Positions 36,721 through 47,166 of a stretch of DNA of 64,000 bases are shown one piece after another. Source of the DNA: Rhodococcus opacus (GTDB lineage Bacteria; Actinomycetota; Actinomycetes; Mycobacteriales; Mycobacteriaceae); NCBI RefSeq assembly GCF_012396235.1, contig NZ_JAAXPA010000018.1:1-64000 (forward strand). The letters run 5' to 3'. The notes under the pieces are model-generated. The model did no database searches, had not been told where the DNA came from, and saw nothing but the letters and a program-made list of their open reading frames with translations. A program made the position numbers and the translations under genes. Position 1 is the first letter of the stretch. Every line of letters starts with the position of its first letter.

Positions 36721-36972
36721 TCAGTCGCCCTCGTCGGAACCGGGCGTCGTGTCCGCGTCCCGAGCGGGACCGCGTTCACCGGGAACACCGCTCGCGGGTT
36801 GCCCCGGCACGGTCGCCGCCTTCTTGCCCGCGAGGGCGCTGACGAGCAGCAGGACCGCTCCGGCGACGCACACTACGATGCATCCCCAGGCCCACACGAC
36901 CGAACCGGTCATCAGAGCCACCACCAGGAGAGCGAACCCCACCGCTGCAAGAGCGAGTGTCACGACCAGCAC
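36721..36972 (-). CDS. small membrane protein between wag31 and ileS
   Basis: An 83-residue protein starting at GTG 36972 with AGAGG eight bases upstream. Two hydrophobic segments (LVVTLALAAVGFALLVVALM and AWGCIVVCVAGAVLLLVSAL) cover residues 2-48; the C-terminal 35 residues are hydrophilic, Pro/Asp/Gly-rich and probably cytoplasmic (GKKAATVPGQPASGVPGERG). No family is recognised. It lies between wag31 and the ileS leader on the same strand; a similarly small membrane gene is common near wag31 in related genomes, so a link to polar growth is possible but unproven. Confidence 0.75.
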   Translation of the reverse strand: MLVVTLALAAVGFALLVVALMTGSVVWAWGCIVVCVAGAVLLLVSALAGKKAATVPGQPASGVPGERGPARDADTTPGSDEGD

Positions 36973-37021
36973 GGCTCAACCTCTATCCGGGCCGCTGGCT
37001 GGGCAACTACCGCGCGCTCAG

Positions 37022-37867
37022 TCAGCTATTGCCCTTGGCGTAGGACTGGCTGTAATTGGACTGCGATCCACCCTGCGCGAACGAATCCTGACCGCCGTCC
37101 ACCGGAACCGCGGATCCCCGCTGCTCCAGTTCCTCGAGCTGCGACTCCAGGTACGACTTCAGGCGCACACGGTATTCGCGCTCGAATGTCTTGAGCTGCT
37201 CGATACGACCCTCCAGCACGGAACGCTGCTGGTTGATCGTCGCCATGATCTCGGTGTGCTTCTTCTCCGCGTCCGCCTGCAGCGCGTCGGCCTTCTCCTT
37301 GGCCTGGCGCAGCTGGGTCTCGGACCGGGTCTGAGCGTCGGTAATCAGCGCTTCCGACTTCTGGCGGGCGTCCGCGATCATCGTCTCGGAACGGGTCCGT
37401 GCATCGCTGACCAGCTGCTCCGAGTTGGTGCGCGCGTTGCCGAGCAGCTGCTCGGACTCCGTCTTCGCGTCACTCGTGAGGCGGTCCGCCATCTCCTGGG
37501 CGAGACCCAGAACCTTGGCGGCCTGCATGTGTGCGTCGGCGCCCTGTGCAGGAGCGGCCGCAGCCGCAGCGGCGGGAGCCGGTGCCGGCGCGGGAGCCTT
37601 GGGCTGCTCGACGACACGAGCCGGCTCCGCCTTGGGGGCGGGAGTCTGTGCTGCGGACGCGGAGCGTGGAGCCTTCTTCGCATCGGCGAGCTCCTTGTCG
37701 AGCTCCCCTACTCGCTGCCGAAGGTCGGCGTTCTCCTCGATCAGGCGCGACAACTCTTGCTCGACGAGGTCGAGAAACGCATCGACTTCGTCTTCGTTGT
37801 AGCCCCGCTTACCGATCGGTGGCTTGCTGAACGCGACATTGTGCACATCAGCGGGAGTCAGCGGCAT
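37022..37867 (-). CDS. wag31: polar growth protein Wag31 (DivIVA)
   Basis: Coiled-coil protein that gathers at negatively curved membrane at cell poles and directs apical peptidoglycan synthesis. The 281-residue protein has the conserved N-terminal DivIVA membrane domain ([20 protein letters not shown], then [18 protein letters not shown], up to residue about 60). An Ala/Pro-rich linker (about 65-110) and a long coiled coil with repeated SDART/TRSE motifs (about 112-235) follow; the tail is Gln/Ser-rich. In mycobacteria a threonine after the N-terminal domain is phosphorylated by PknA/B. The 102-base upstream gap has a possible promoter (TTGATC, 17 bases, TACGTA; 37927-37955). It is the last gene of the dcw run. 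Confidence 0.95.
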   Translation of the reverse strand: MPLTPADVHNVAFSKPPIGKRGYNEDEVDAFLDLVEQELSRLIEENADLRQRVGELDKELADAKKAPRSASAAQTPAPKAEPARVVEQPKAPAPAPAPAAAAAAAPAQGADAHMQAAKVLGLAQEMADRLTSDAKTESEQLLGNARTNSEQLVSDARTRSETMIADARQKSEALITDAQTRSETQLRQAKEKADALQADAEKKHTEIMATINQQRSVLEGRIEQLKTFEREYRVRLKSYLESQLEELEQRGSAVPVDGGQDSFAQGGSQSNYSQSYAKGNS

Positions 37868-37969
37868 GGAAGGATCCCTTCACGCGTCATTTGGCGGTCT
37901 AGCAAGCATTCAGTTACAGCGCAGTCTACGTAACGGTGAAACAAGACTGGATCAATGGGGTCCATTCTG

Positions 37970-38272
37970 TCACACCAGACCCGTAGCACGCGCTTGTCCC
38001 TGAACGATCGACATCAGGATGAAGACGATGAACAGCAAGACCATGATGGATAGATCCAACCGCACCCCCCCGAGATTGATCGGGGGGATCAACCGCCGGA
38101 GCAGTTTGACCGGAGGATCGGTGACCGTAAAAATCGCTTCGAGGATGACGACCACGACGCCGGTTGGCCGCCAGTCTCGTGCGAAGGTCCGTACGAACTC
38201 GACAATGATTCTGCCGATGAGTAGCAGCCAAAAGACAAACAGTATCAAGTAGATCACCGAGAACAAGGCCAC
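37970..38272 (-). CDS. YggT-family membrane protein
   Basis: A 100-residue protein starting at GTG 38272 (VALFSVIYLILFVFWLLLIG). Two membrane segments (about 3-22 and 73-92) flank a conserved loop, with TDPPVKLLRRLIPPINLGG, the YggT signature. Function is unknown; the gene sits between sepF and wag31, where YggT is found in nearly all actinobacteria, suggesting an envelope or division role. Spacing to sepF is 133 bases and to wag31 102 bases. Confidence 0.9.
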   Translation of the reverse strand: MALFSVIYLILFVFWLLLIGRIIVEFVRTFARDWRPTGVVVVILEAIFTVTDPPVKLLRRLIPPINLGGVRLDLSIMVLLFIVFILMSIVQGQARATGLV

Positions 38273-38405
38273 ACCTTCACTCTGCCTGAGAATGTCCGGC
38301 CGATCAAAACGAGCCGCGTGGCCAGGGCTTTCTCCGCCACAGCCGCCGCGGCCCGCGTCGTTTCGGACGTTCGGATCCCGATGGTCGTTTCCCCCGCTCC
38401 CCGGT

Positions 38406-39083
38406 TTACTTCTGGCTGTAGAAGCCGGTTTCCGCGATGCGGCGACGCTCCTCGGCGGAGACGTCGATGTCTGCGGGTGAGAGCAAGAACACCTTCGTGG
38501 CCACCTTGTCGAAGGACCCGCGCAGCGCGAATGCCAGTCCGGCGGCGAAATCGACGAGGCGCTTGGCGTCGGCGTTGCTCATCTCGACGAGGTCCATGAT
38601 GACGGGGGTGCCGTCACGGAACCGCTCGCCGATGGTCCGGGCCTCCCCGTAGTCGCGGGGACGCAGCGTGGTGATCTTGGACAGCGGGCCCCCTTCGTCG
38701 AAGAGGGGTCCGCGACGACTCTCCACCCGCTCGGACCGCGTGTCGACCGCCAGCGCGCCGCGGGTGCTGCCGCGCACAGCACCGCTCGCACTGGGACGGG
38801 CCGACCGGACGGCCACCGGTTCGACCCGGGACGAGTGCCGCGGGCCGTCGTACCGGTCGAAGTCGTCGTCGAGGTCGTCCCGGCGGCCGGGAGCATAGGC
38901 GGCCTTGCTGAAGGCCGGCTCCGCGAAGTCACGGTCGTCGCGGTCGAGGTACGGATCACGTCCACTGTCACGCGCCGGGCGAGCGGGCCTGCGCGCAGGT
39001 TCCGGCTCGTCCAGGTACTCGTCCTCGTAGTCGTCGAGGGGAACCATGCCGAAGTAAGCCTTGAACTTGTGCAGACTGCTCAT
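38406..39083 (-). CDS. sepF: cell division protein SepF
   Basis: Membrane anchor of the Z-ring. The 225-residue protein begins [20 protein letters not shown], where the first residues form the amphipathic membrane-binding helix. A long charged, disordered linker rich in Asp/Arg/Pro (about 18-130) precedes the C-terminal SepF domain ([52 protein letters not shown]), which binds the FtsZ tail. ATG 39083 has GGAAGG upstream. As Actinobacteria lack FtsA and ZipA, SepF is the expected FtsZ tether. It follows yggS by 85 bases. Confidence 0.94.
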   Translation of the reverse strand: MSSLHKFKAYFGMVPLDDYEDEYLDEPEPARRPARPARDSGRDPYLDRDDRDFAEPAFSKAAYAPGRRDDLDDDFDRYDGPRHSSRVEPVAVRSARPSASGAVRGSTRGALAVDTRSERVESRRGPLFDEGGPLSKITTLRPRDYGEARTIGERFRDGTPVIMDLVEMSNADAKRLVDFAAGLAFALRGSFDKVATKVFLLSPADIDVSAEERRRIAETGFYSQK

Positions 39084-39168
39084 TGATCGACCTTCCTTGG
39101 CGCGGCGGACAGGATCCAACTGCGACCGGTCGCAGCGGTGTGGACGGGTTGGCGATCACCTGGGCGAT

Positions 39169-39909
39169 CTATTTCGAGGTTATAGGCCTCGAACCCAACA
39201 GCGCGGTTCCGACACGCACGCACGTCGACCCGTGTCGGACAGCGTGCTCGAGATCATTCGTCATGCCTGCTGAGAGGTCCGTCGCATCCGGATGGTCGCG
39301 CCTGAGCCGCGCGTGTATCTTCTCCAGTTCCTCGAACGCCGCGTCCGGGTCGGCGTCGATCGGCGGAACCGCCATCAGCCCGCGGTATTCGAGTCCCGGC
39401 GACGACTGCACCTCCGCCGCAAGGTGTTCGAGGTCGGCGATCGCGGCACCGCCGCGCTGCGGATCGCCGTCCAGACTGACCTGCAGCAGCACCCGCAGCG
39501 GCTCGGGCCGCTCCCCCGCCTCGAGAGCCGCGGTCGCCGCGCGGCCGAGGGCGCCGACGAGTCGTTCGCTGTCCACCGAGTGGATGGCGTACGCCCAGTG
39601 CGCGACGGCCTTCGCCTTGTTGCGCTGGAGGTGTCCGATCATGTGCCACCGCACCGACGGATCCGTCACCGCGGTCCGGAACTCCGCGATCTTGGCCGTG
39701 GCCTCCTGCTCACGTGACTCCCCGAACTCGCGGCACCCGAGGTCGTACAGGATCCGCGCGTCGGATTCGGGGAAGAACTTGGTGACGGGCAGCAGCGACA
39801 CCTCCGCGGGGTCGCGGCCGGCGTCCCGGCACGCCGCGTCGAGCCGTGCGCGCACGGCGCCCAGCGCAGCCTCGATCTCCCCGACCCTGCCCACGTTGTC
39901 CACTCCCAC
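39169..39909 (-). CDS. YggS/PLPBP pyridoxal phosphate homeostasis protein
   Basis: A 246-residue single-domain TIM barrel (alanine-racemase-like N-domain) binding PLP through the lysine in LLPVTKFFPESDARIL (near residue 43). The phosphate-binding end GLMAVPPIDADPD and SAGMTNDLEHAVRHGSTCVR are conserved. It buffers PLP rather than catalysing a known reaction. The GTG at 39909 follows GAGGATTCGGT; other GTGs nearby could be used. Position between pgeF and sepF is the standard actinobacterial dcw arrangement. Confidence 0.93.
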   Translation of the reverse strand: MGVDNVGRVGEIEAALGAVRARLDAACRDAGRDPAEVSLLPVTKFFPESDARILYDLGCREFGESREQEATAKIAEFRTAVTDPSVRWHMIGHLQRNKAKAVAHWAYAIHSVDSERLVGALGRAATAALEAGERPEPLRVLLQVSLDGDPQRGGAAIADLEHLAAEVQSSPGLEYRGLMAVPPIDADPDAAFEELEKIHARLRRDHPDATDLSAGMTNDLEHAVRHGSTCVRVGTALLGSRPITSK

Positions 39910-39940
39910 ACCGAATCCTCGCCGCCGCCGGCGGCCATCG

Positions 39941-40684
39941 TCACACGCTGTCTTGCCCAGTATCCATCCAGATCACCGCCGCGAGGCGACCGGTCGGGGC
40001 CTGCCGGCGATGACTGAACAGTGTCTGGTCCTCGATGGTGCAGCGCGGATCCTCCGCCACCCCCGAGACACCCGCGTCGAGCAGTTGCTTCCGCAGGCCG
40101 GCCCGCAGGTCGAGGCCGGGGGTCCCCTTGACGGTGCGGGTGGCGCTGCCGGGAAGGAATTTCTCGACGTCCGCCTGCATCGCCGCGGGAACCTCGTACT
40201 GTCGGCCGCTCGCCGCCGGACCCAGGAACGCGCCGATCCGGTCGACCCGCGCCCCCTGCTCGACCATGACGTCGAGCACCCGCGGAACGATGCCGATGCG
40301 GGCGCCGATCCGGCCGGCGTGGACGGCGGCGATCACCCCGGCCTCGTCGTCGGACAGCAGCACCGGGACGCAGTCGGCGCTGAGGGTCGCGAGTGCGAGC
40401 CCCGGCACCGTCGTCACCAGCGCGTCCGTGGCGGGCACCGGCACGTCGGTGGGCCCGTCGACCACGGTCACGTTGCGACTGTGGATCTGCTCCATCCAGA
40501 CCAAGTGGTCGAAGGCCACGCCGATGTTGTCGGCCAGCCGACGCCGGTTCGCCTCCACCGCGGCCGGATCGTCGCCGACGTGATCACCGAGGTTGAACGT
40601 GTCGTACGGTGCGACGGACTGCCCGCCGGCACGGGTGGTGACGACCCGGCGAACCCTGAAATCGGGGGCTGACGACGAACTCAA
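39941..40684 (-). CDS. pgeF: peptidoglycan editing factor PgeF (YfiH, laccase-domain) family
   Basis: A 247-residue protein of the YfiH/DUF152 family (purine nucleoside phosphorylase LACC1 / PgeF). Metal-binding residues are visible: the Cys in [16 protein letters not shown] and His in [13 protein letters not shown], plus the earlier MEQIHSRNV. In E. coli the homologue clears wrongly made UDP-MurNAc-Ser precursors; here that role is assumed from family. The start is TTG 40684, whose TTGA overlaps the ftsZ stop, so it is coupled to ftsZ. No nearby ATG or GTG fits. Confidence 0.9.
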   Translation of the reverse strand: MSSSSAPDFRVRRVVTTRAGGQSVAPYDTFNLGDHVGDDPAAVEANRRRLADNIGVAFDHLVWMEQIHSRNVTVVDGPTDVPVPATDALVTTVPGLALATLSADCVPVLLSDDEAGVIAAVHAGRIGARIGIVPRVLDVMVEQGARVDRIGAFLGPAASGRQYEVPAAMQADVEKFLPGSATRTVKGTPGLDLRAGLRKQLLDAGVSGVAEDPRCTIEDQTLFSHRRQAPTGRLAAVIWMDTGQDSV

Positions 40685-41880
40685 CGACGCATGAAGGAGG
40701 GCACGTCGACTTCGTCTTCACCCTCCTCGTCGGACACCGGCACCGCACGGGACTGACCGTTTCCCGGAAGCGGCGGCAGACTGCTCGGGCTCTGGTGGGA
40801 GCTGATCGTCTCTCGGGTCACCGACATCGGCTCGCTGTGCTGCTGCTCGGCCTGCTGTCCGACCTCGCCCGCCCGCCCGGCACCGATGGCACTGCGACCG
40901 GCGGCGCCCGACTCGACCGGCCGACGGGCGGGGGCGCCGCCGTCGAACCCGGCGGCGATGACGGTGACCCGCACCTCGTCGCCGAGCGAATCATCGATGA
41001 CGGTGCCGAAGATGATGTTCGCGTCGATATGGGCAGCTTCCTGCACCAGCGACGCCGCCTCGTTGATCTCGAACAGGCCGAGGTCGCTGCCACCGGCGAT
41101 CGAGAGCAGCACGCCGCGCGCACCCTCCATCGACGCCTCGAGCAGCGGAGAGTTGATCGCCGATTCCGCGGCCTTGATGGCCCGGCCCTCGCCGCGCGAG
41201 GATCCGATGCCCATCAGCGCGCTACCCGCGCCGGACATGACGCCCTTGACGTCGGCGAAGTCGACGTTGATCAGACCGGGGGTGGTGATGAGGTCGGTGA
41301 TGCCCTGGACACCGTTGAGCAGGACCTCGTCGGCGCTGCGGAACGCGTCCATGAGGCTGACTGCGGCGTCACCGAGCTGCAGGAGGCGGTCGTTCGGGAT
41401 CACGATGAGGGTGTCGCACGATTCACGCAGCGACTGGATGCCGGTGTCGGCCTGGCCACCGCGGCGCTTGCCCTCGAAGGAGAAGGGGCGGGTGACGACA
41501 CCGACGGTGAGGGCCCCGAGCTTGCGCGCGATACTCGCCACGACCGGTGCGCCGCCGGTACCCGTGCCGCCGCCCTCGCCTGCGGTCACGAACACCATGT
41601 CGGCGCCCTTGAGGACTTCCTCGATCTCGTCCTTGTGGTCTTCTGCGGCCTTGCGGCCGACTTCGGGATCCGCGCCGGCTCCGAGCCCGCGGGTGAGCTC
41701 CCGGCCGACGTCGAGCTTGACGTCGGCGTCACTCATCAGCAGCGCTTGCGCGTCGGTGTTGACGGCAATGAACTCGACTCCCTTGAGTCCCTGCTCGATC
41801 ATCCGGTTGACTGCGTTCACGCCGCCGCCGCCGATGCCGACGACCTTTATTACGGCGAGGTAGTTGTGCGGGGGCGTCAT
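40681..41880 (-). CDS. ftsZ: cell division GTPase FtsZ
   Basis: Tubulin homologue that polymerises into the Z-ring and recruits the septal machinery. The 399-residue protein (ATG 41880, [20 protein letters not shown]) has the tubulin signature [10 protein letters not shown] at 101-110 and the synergy-loop Asp in [12 protein letters not shown]. The C-terminal peptide [11 protein letters not shown] is the SepF/FtsW-binding tail. Length fits mycobacterial FtsZ. An upstream in-frame ATG (41910) lacks conservation and was not used. It overlaps pgeF by four bases. A 213-base gap to ftsQ holds its own promoter region. Confidence 0.97.
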   Translation of the reverse strand: MTPPHNYLAVIKVVGIGGGGVNAVNRMIEQGLKGVEFIAVNTDAQALLMSDADVKLDVGRELTRGLGAGADPEVGRKAAEDHKDEIEEVLKGADMVFVTAGEGGGTGTGGAPVVASIARKLGALTVGVVTRPFSFEGKRRGGQADTGIQSLRESCDTLIVIPNDRLLQLGDAAVSLMDAFRSADEVLLNGVQGITDLITTPGLINVDFADVKGVMSGAGSALMGIGSSRGEGRAIKAAESAINSPLLEASMEGARGVLLSIAGGSDLGLFEINEAASLVQEAAHIDANIIFGTVIDDSLGDEVRVTVIAAGFDGGAPARRPVESGAAGRSAIGAGRAGEVGQQAEQQHSEPMSVTRETISSHQSPSSLPPLPGNGQSRAVPVSDEEGEDEVDVPSFMRR

Positions 41881-42093
41881 CGGCTCTCGCCTTCCATGAG
41901 TGTGTATCACGCTTTCGTACAGATCAGTCCAGAACCCTCAACCTCAACCATAGGGTTACGGTTATGTCAAGTGCTGCCCGACTAGAGCGAAACGCTATGC
42001 ACCGCCATACGGATACGCCATTAGGCGCGCCGAGACGCGCCGAGTTATTTGACGAACTCGCCCGCAACTCTTTCGCATCCGGGTCACGACCCC
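41881..42093 (-). promoter_or_regulatory. ftsZ upstream region with candidate promoter elements
   Basis: This 213-base gap is AT-richer than its surroundings. On the minus strand there is a perfect -35-like TTGACA at 41966-41971, followed within 30 bases by tandem GGTTGAGGTTGAGGG and flanking AACCCT/AGGGTT arms that could form a hairpin or operator. No convincing -10 at the proper distance is seen. Independent ftsZ promoters here are known from related genera. Confidence 0.4.
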
Positions 42094-42981
42094 TCACCGC
42101 ACCGTCGGCAGGTCGGGACTCGACACGTCGTACGTCTGCCCGGGCTGGGTGAGCAGCGGCAGGGTGACCGCAGCCTTGCGCTCGGACTTCTCCGTGCCGC
42201 CCCACACCACGGTCCGGCCGTCGAGCAACGTCACCGCGATATCCGAAATCGACTTCGCCACAATCTGTCCCACCTGACCGCGGAGCTGAGGCGGCATCGA
42301 CTCCAGCACCTCGATCGCAGCCTCCGTCGACGGGTCGCCCCACCCCGGCGTCTCCGTCACCAGACGCGGCACCCCCGGCGGCGGCGGTGCGATCTCGTAG
42401 TCCACGGCCTCCGCGTCGAGAAGATGGGTACCGCCAGGGTTGTCGACGAACACGACGGGCACCCGCTCGGTTACCGTGACCCGAATGGTGGACGGGTACA
42501 CCCGCTGGACGCGCGCGGACGCCACCTTCGGGATCGCGGCGACCCGCTGAGCCGCGCCCTCCGTGTCGACACGCAGCAACGGCTGCCCCTGCGGCACCGC
42601 CAGCACCTGGCGAATCTGCTCCTCGGAGACGGACGTCGCCCCCGCGACGTCCGTCTCCCGCACCGACAGCAGCGGCGTGAACCAGGCGACGAGGCCGAGC
42701 GCCACGACCACGACGACACCGACGACGCCCATCACCGCGGGCCGCCGGTACCACGGTCGCTGCGACGTCTCCGCCGCCGCGGGCTTCCGTGCCGCCGAAG
42801 CCGATTCGCGGGTGCGCCGCGTTCCGGGGTCGGTGACCGTCGAGGTGCGCCGACGCGAGGACGTCCGATCGCTCGCCGTCGCGCGGGCACCGGCCTCACG
42901 CCCCGGCCTCGGACTGCGCTGGACGTCGCGGCGGACAGGGCGGTCCGGCCGCTCCGACCGGCCCCGACGCTCCCGCGTCAT
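42094..42981 (-). CDS. ftsQ: cell division protein FtsQ
   Basis: Bitopic divisome scaffold. The 295-residue protein has a long, very Arg-rich cytoplasmic N-terminus (about residues 1-80), one membrane helix ([20 protein letters not shown], about 83-102), an extracytoplasmic POTRA domain ([20 protein letters not shown]) and a FtsQ beta domain ([34 protein letters not shown] end). The ATG overlaps the murC stop (ATGA). It is the last gene before the ftsZ promoter gap. Confidence 0.94.
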   Translation of the reverse strand: MTRERRGRSERPDRPVRRDVQRSPRPGREAGARATASDRTSSRRRTSTVTDPGTRRTRESASAARKPAAAETSQRPWYRRPAVMGVVGVVVVVALGLVAWFTPLLSVRETDVAGATSVSEEQIRQVLAVPQGQPLLRVDTEGAAQRVAAIPKVASARVQRVYPSTIRVTVTERVPVVFVDNPGGTHLLDAEAVDYEIAPPPPGVPRLVTETPGWGDPSTEAAIEVLESMPPQLRGQVGQIVAKSISDIAVTLLDGRTVVWGGTEKSERKAAVTLPLLTQPGQTYDVSSPDLPTVR

Positions 42982-44489
42982 CGCGACGGGTGGTGGTGCG
43001 GAGCCGCACGCAGAGCGTCGAGGATCTGGTTGCCGAGCATCGTCACGTCACCGGCACCCATGGTGATCACCACGTCCCCGGGGGTCGCGAGGGCCGCGAC
43101 CTGCCGCGGCGCCTGCGACAGGTCGGGCTGGTAGTGCACCGGCTTCGACACCGACAGCGCGACCAGGGCGCCACTGACACCCGGGAGCGGTTCTTCCCGC
43201 GCGCCGTACACGTCGAGGACCACGACCTCGTCGGCGAGGTCGAGCGCGTGCCCGAATTCTTCCGCGAATGTTGCTGTGCGGGAGTACAGGTGGGGCTGGA
43301 ACACCACGATGACCTTGCCGCTGCGCACCGAGTCCTCGGATTCGCGACGGTCGGCCTCGTGGGGCTGGCGCACCAGATCGGCGGCGGCGCCGAGCACGGC
43401 ACGCACCTCCGTGGGGTGATGCGCGTAGTCGTCGAACACGCGGACCCCGTGCTCGCGGCCGGTGAACTGGAACCGGCGGTGCACTCCCCCGAATCCGGCA
43501 ATGCCTTCGAGGATCTCGTCCACGTCGGCACCGGCTTCCCGGGCGGCGAGGAGAGCGGCCAGAGCGTTGAGCGCCATGTGCCTGCCGGGCACACCCATCC
43601 GGACCGTCCTCGGCGACTGTTCGCCGGCCAGCTGGAACTGCAGCACTCCGCCGACGTCCCGGGCCTCGAAACTCAGCAACCGCGCGCCGACCTCGACGCC
43701 GTCGACGGGTGCGAAGGCCCCGTCGGTGTTCTCGGCGCTGCCGTATCCCAGCACCCGCACACCGGGCAGTCCCCGCGCCGCCACCCGCTGCGCGAGCGCC
43801 GCGGACCCCGGATCGTCGAGACAGGCGACGAGCAGACCGCCGGGCGACAGACGTGCCGCGAAATCGTCGAACACCTGGATGTACGCCTCGGTGCTGCCGA
43901 AGTAGTCGAGGTGGTCGGCTTCGACGTTGGTGACGACGACGACGTCCGGTTCGTACTGGAGCAGCGAACCGTCGCTCTCGTCGGCCTCCGCGACGAACAC
44001 GTCGCCGCTGCCGTGGTGGGCGTTGGTTCCGGCCTCGTTGAGTTCGCCGCCAACTGCGAACGACGGATCGAAACCACAGTGTTGCAGCGCCACCACCAGC
44101 ATCGACGTGGTCGACGTCTTACCGTGGGTGCCCGACACCAGCAGGGTACGGTGCCCCTGCATCAGCGAGGCCAGCACCGCGGGTCGCAGGATCACCGGTA
44201 TGCCGCGCCGGGCAGCCTCCACGAGTTCCGGGTTGTCCTTCGGGATGGCGGCGTGCGTGGTGACCACGACGGTCGGGCCGCCGGGCAGCAGGTCGAGCGC
44301 GCCGGCGTCGTGACCGATCCGCACGTGCGCGCCGCGGGCACGCAGCGCGAGGACGCCGCGGCTCTCCTTGGCGTCCGATCCGGACACCTGCCCACCCCTG
44401 GCCAGCAGGATCCGCGCGATTCCGGACATTCCGGCGCCGCCGATCCCGACCATGTGGACACGTTCCAACTCCGCGGGCAGGTCGGTCAT
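42978..44489 (-). CDS. murC: UDP-N-acetylmuramate-L-alanine ligase MurC
   Basis: Adds L-alanine to UDP-MurNAc, the first peptide step of peptidoglycan precursor synthesis, in the cytoplasm. The 503-residue Mur ligase begins with [19 protein letters not shown] (UDP-binding Rossmann domain). The ATP loop [13 protein letters not shown] is at 118-130, and the [12 protein letters not shown] and [10 protein letters not shown] segments of the MurC family are present. It overlaps murG upstream and ftsQ downstream, each by ATGA. An insertion near residue 375 ([17 protein letters not shown]) separates two conserved strands. Confidence 0.96.
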   Translation of the reverse strand: MTDLPAELERVHMVGIGGAGMSGIARILLARGGQVSGSDAKESRGVLALRARGAHVRIGHDAGALDLLPGGPTVVVTTHAAIPKDNPELVEAARRGIPVILRPAVLASLMQGHRTLLVSGTHGKTSTTSMLVVALQHCGFDPSFAVGGELNEAGTNAHHGSGDVFVAEADESDGSLLQYEPDVVVVTNVEADHLDYFGSTEAYIQVFDDFAARLSPGGLLVACLDDPGSAALAQRVAARGLPGVRVLGYGSAENTDGAFAPVDGVEVGARLLSFEARDVGGVLQFQLAGEQSPRTVRMGVPGRHMALNALAALLAAREAGADVDEILEGIAGFGGVHRRFQFTGREHGVRVFDDYAHHPTEVRAVLGAAADLVRQPHEADRRESEDSVRSGKVIVVFQPHLYSRTATFAEEFGHALDLADEVVVLDVYGAREEPLPGVSGALVALSVSKPVHYQPDLSQAPRQVAALATPGDVVITMGAGDVTMLGNQILDALRAAPHHHPSR

Positions 44490-45634
44490 CGGGTTCCCCT
44501 TGTCAGCGCGGCCACGTCGAGCACGATGCGCGCAACCTCGGTGGCTGCGCTGCGGTGACCCGCGCCGGCCGCGCGTCGCCCCATGTCCTCGAGCTGTGCG
44601 GGATCACGCAGCAGAGGGATCACGGTCTCCGCGACGAATCCGGCGGACAGGTCTCCGTCGGCCACAATCATTCCACCTCCGGCGGCGACCACCGGTCGCG
44701 CGTTCAGTTCCTGCTCCCCGTTGCCGTGTGGCAGCGGCACGTACACCGCAGGAAGCCCCACCGCCGACACCTCCGCCACCGTCATCGCACCCGACCGGCA
44801 GATCACCGCGTCCGCGGCCGAATAGGCGAGGTCCATCCGCGACAGGTAGGGAACGGCCACGTACGGCGGGCCGCCCGGTGTCGCGGGAACGTCGAGGGTG
44901 TTCTTCGGTCCGTGCGCGTGCAGGACGGCCACACCGGCCGCTGCCAGCGACTCGGCCGCGCCCGACACGGCCTCGTTGAGCGACCGCGCGCCCTGCGAAC
45001 CACCGAAGACGAGCAGTACGGGACCGTCGGCGGGGAGCCCGAAATGTGCGCGCGCCTCCGCCCGCAGGGCCGCCCGGTCGAGACCGGTGATCGACGCCCG
45101 GACCGGGATCCCGAGGATCTCCGCGTCCGAGCGACCGCGTGCGGAGACTCCGGAACCGGCGACCGCGGCCAGGACCCGGGCGGCCCGGCGGGCACCGATC
45201 TTGTTCGCTATCCCGGCACTGGCGTTCGCCTCGTGCACCACGATCGGAATGCGGCGCCGACGGCGCAGCAGTCCGGGGCCGGCCGCCAGATATGCCGGCA
45301 GCGCGACGTACCCGCCGAATCCGACGACGACGTCGGCACCGGTCGCATCGAGCACCTCGCGGGTGCGGCGCACCGACGCGCGCACCCGACCGGGAAGTCG
45401 CAGCAGGTCGAGGGTGGGTTTACGGGGCAGCGGCACCGGCGGTATGAGCTCGAGCGGGTAGCCCCGCTCGGGAACCAGGGTGGTTTCGAGGCCACGCGCC
45501 GTACCGAGAGCGGTCACCACCGCGGTGTCGTCGATCGCCTTGATCGCATCGGCCACTGCCAGAGCCGGTTCGATGTGCCCGGCGGTACCACCACCGGCCA
45601 CGATCACCGACAGGGTGGACTTGTCGCCGTTCAC
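44486..45634 (-). CDS. murG: MurG, lipid II-forming GlcNAc transferase
   Basis: Transfers GlcNAc from UDP-GlcNAc to lipid I on the inner membrane face, making lipid II. The 382-residue GT28 protein has the N-terminal glycine loop [34 protein letters not shown] and the donor-site [15 protein letters not shown]. The acidic/hydroxyl loop [20 protein letters not shown] lies toward the C-terminus. GTG start (VNGDKSTLS) overlaps the ftsW stop (GTGA); its stop overlaps murC. Confidence 0.96.
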   Translation of the reverse strand: MNGDKSTLSVIVAGGGTAGHIEPALAVADAIKAIDDTAVVTALGTARGLETTLVPERGYPLELIPPVPLPRKPTLDLLRLPGRVRASVRRTREVLDATGADVVVGFGGYVALPAYLAAGPGLLRRRRRIPIVVHEANASAGIANKIGARRAARVLAAVAGSGVSARGRSDAEILGIPVRASITGLDRAALRAEARAHFGLPADGPVLLVFGGSQGARSLNEAVSGAAESLAAAGVAVLHAHGPKNTLDVPATPGGPPYVAVPYLSRMDLAYSAADAVICRSGAMTVAEVSAVGLPAVYVPLPHGNGEQELNARPVVAAGGGMIVADGDLSAGFVAETVIPLLRDPAQLEDMGRRAAGAGHRSAATEVARIVLDVAALTRGTR

Positions 45635-47166
45635 CTACGAAATCCTCGCTCTCCTGCTCGGCCACCCGAGCTTCGCTGTTGACGTGCACCTCGTTCGGGG
45701 GTGCGGCCCTTGCCGCGTTCGGGGCGGCCCTTCTCGTATGTGACGCTGCGGGTCCGTGGGGCCATCTCCCGACCGGCCCGCCGGCGGGCCTCGGCGCGGC
45801 GCACCGCCTCGGCGCGTGCCGCGTCGGCCCGCACCGGCGAATACGCCTCCGGCTTGCGGAGCCGCAGGAGACGACCGAACGGGCCGTCCTGTCCGGAGTG
45901 CAGCGCCGCGACCGCCTCCGGTTCGTGCCGCGCCGCGTTGGCGACGAGGCCGAACATGAACAGTGTGGTGGCCGTCGACGTTCCGCCGGCGGACACCAGC
46001 GGCAACTGCAGGCCGGTGACGGGCAGCAGCCCGATCACGTATCCGACATTGATGAATGCCTGTCCGGTGATCCACACCGTCGCAGTTCCGGTGAGCAGGC
46101 GTAGGAAGGGGTCGGCGGATCGGGCCGCGATGCGCAGGCCCGTGTACACGAACAGTCCGAACAAGCCGAGGACGGCGGCGCCGCCCAGATATCCGAGCTC
46201 CTCGCCGATGATCGCGAAGATGAAGTCGTTGTGGGCGTTCGGCAGGTAGCTCCACTTCGCGCGGCTCTGCCCCAGCCCTCGCCCCAGGATGCCGCCGTCG
46301 GCGAGCGAATACATCGCCTGCCGCGACTGGTACCCGATGCCCTGCGGGTCGGAACCGGGATTGAGGAACTCGCGCACGCGAGCGGAGCGGTAGCCGGCGG
46401 TGAGCGCGAGGATCACGATTCCTCCGAAGCCGGTCCCGAGGATCGCGATGAACAGCTTCAGCGGCAGGCCCGCGAACCACAGCAGGGCCATCAGGATGAT
46501 GGCCAGCGAGACCGTCGTTCCGAGGTCGGGCTGCAGGATGATCAGGACGAACGCGACGAGCGCGGCCGGCACCAGCGGAACGAGCATGTCCCGGATACTG
46601 GAGATGTCGCTGCGCCGCGACGCCAGGATGTGCGCACCCCACACTGCCAGCGCGATCTTGGTGAGCTCGGCGGGCTGCAACGAGAATCCCGCCACGACGA
46701 ACCAACCCCGGGTGCCCTGGGACACGGTGCCGATGCCGGGTATGAGGACCAGGACCAGCAGGATGATCGTGACCGCGAAGGCCGGGAACGACAGGGCGCG
46801 CATCACCCGGACCGGGATCTGCAGCGCCGCGTAGAACAGGCCGAGCCCGAGAGCCGCGAACAGCGCCTGCCGGGTGAAGAGGGTGTATGCCGAACCGTCG
46901 GAGGCGTAGGCCTCGACGCTCGAGGACGACAGCACCATCACCAGGCCGAGGACCGTCAGCAGAAACGCGATGGTGACCACGAGGTGGAACGACGCCAGAG
47001 GCCGCGACAGCCAGGCCCCGATCCGGGTGCGCGGGCCACGCGGAGGTGCCGTGCGCGTGCGGGGACTCGACGGTGCACGCTTCGCCACCCCGGGGGCGGC
47101 CGCCGTGCGGGGCGGGGACCGCCGTCCTTCGGGGACGCGGCGGGTGCGGGCTCCGGCGGAGGTCAT
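45631..47166 (-). CDS. ftsW: FtsW septal peptidoglycan polymerase (SEDS)
   Basis: SEDS glycosyltransferase that polymerises lipid II at the septum with FtsI. The 511-residue protein has a basic, Arg/Pro/Ala-rich N-terminal tail (about 45 residues), ten membrane helices, and the SEDS signature [11 protein letters not shown] followed by [10 protein letters not shown]. The catalytic Asp in [13 protein letters not shown] is present. A very basic C-terminal tail of about 80 residues is unusually long. The ATG ([14 protein letters not shown]) overlaps the murD stop (ATGA). A longer frame upstream is antisense-like and not used. Confidence 0.95.
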   Translation of the reverse strand: MTSAGARTRRVPEGRRSPPRTAAAPGVAKRAPSSPRTRTAPPRGPRTRIGAWLSRPLASFHLVVTIAFLLTVLGLVMVLSSSSVEAYASDGSAYTLFTRQALFAALGLGLFYAALQIPVRVMRALSFPAFAVTIILLVLVLIPGIGTVSQGTRGWFVVAGFSLQPAELTKIALAVWGAHILASRRSDISSIRDMLVPLVPAALVAFVLIILQPDLGTTVSLAIILMALLWFAGLPLKLFIAILGTGFGGIVILALTAGYRSARVREFLNPGSDPQGIGYQSRQAMYSLADGGILGRGLGQSRAKWSYLPNAHNDFIFAIIGEELGYLGGAAVLGLFGLFVYTGLRIAARSADPFLRLLTGTATVWITGQAFINVGYVIGLLPVTGLQLPLVSAGGTSTATTLFMFGLVANAARHEPEAVAALHSGQDGPFGRLLRLRKPEAYSPVRADAARAEAVRRAEARRRAGREMAPRTRSVTYEKGRPERGKGRTPERGARQQRSSGGRAGERGFRR

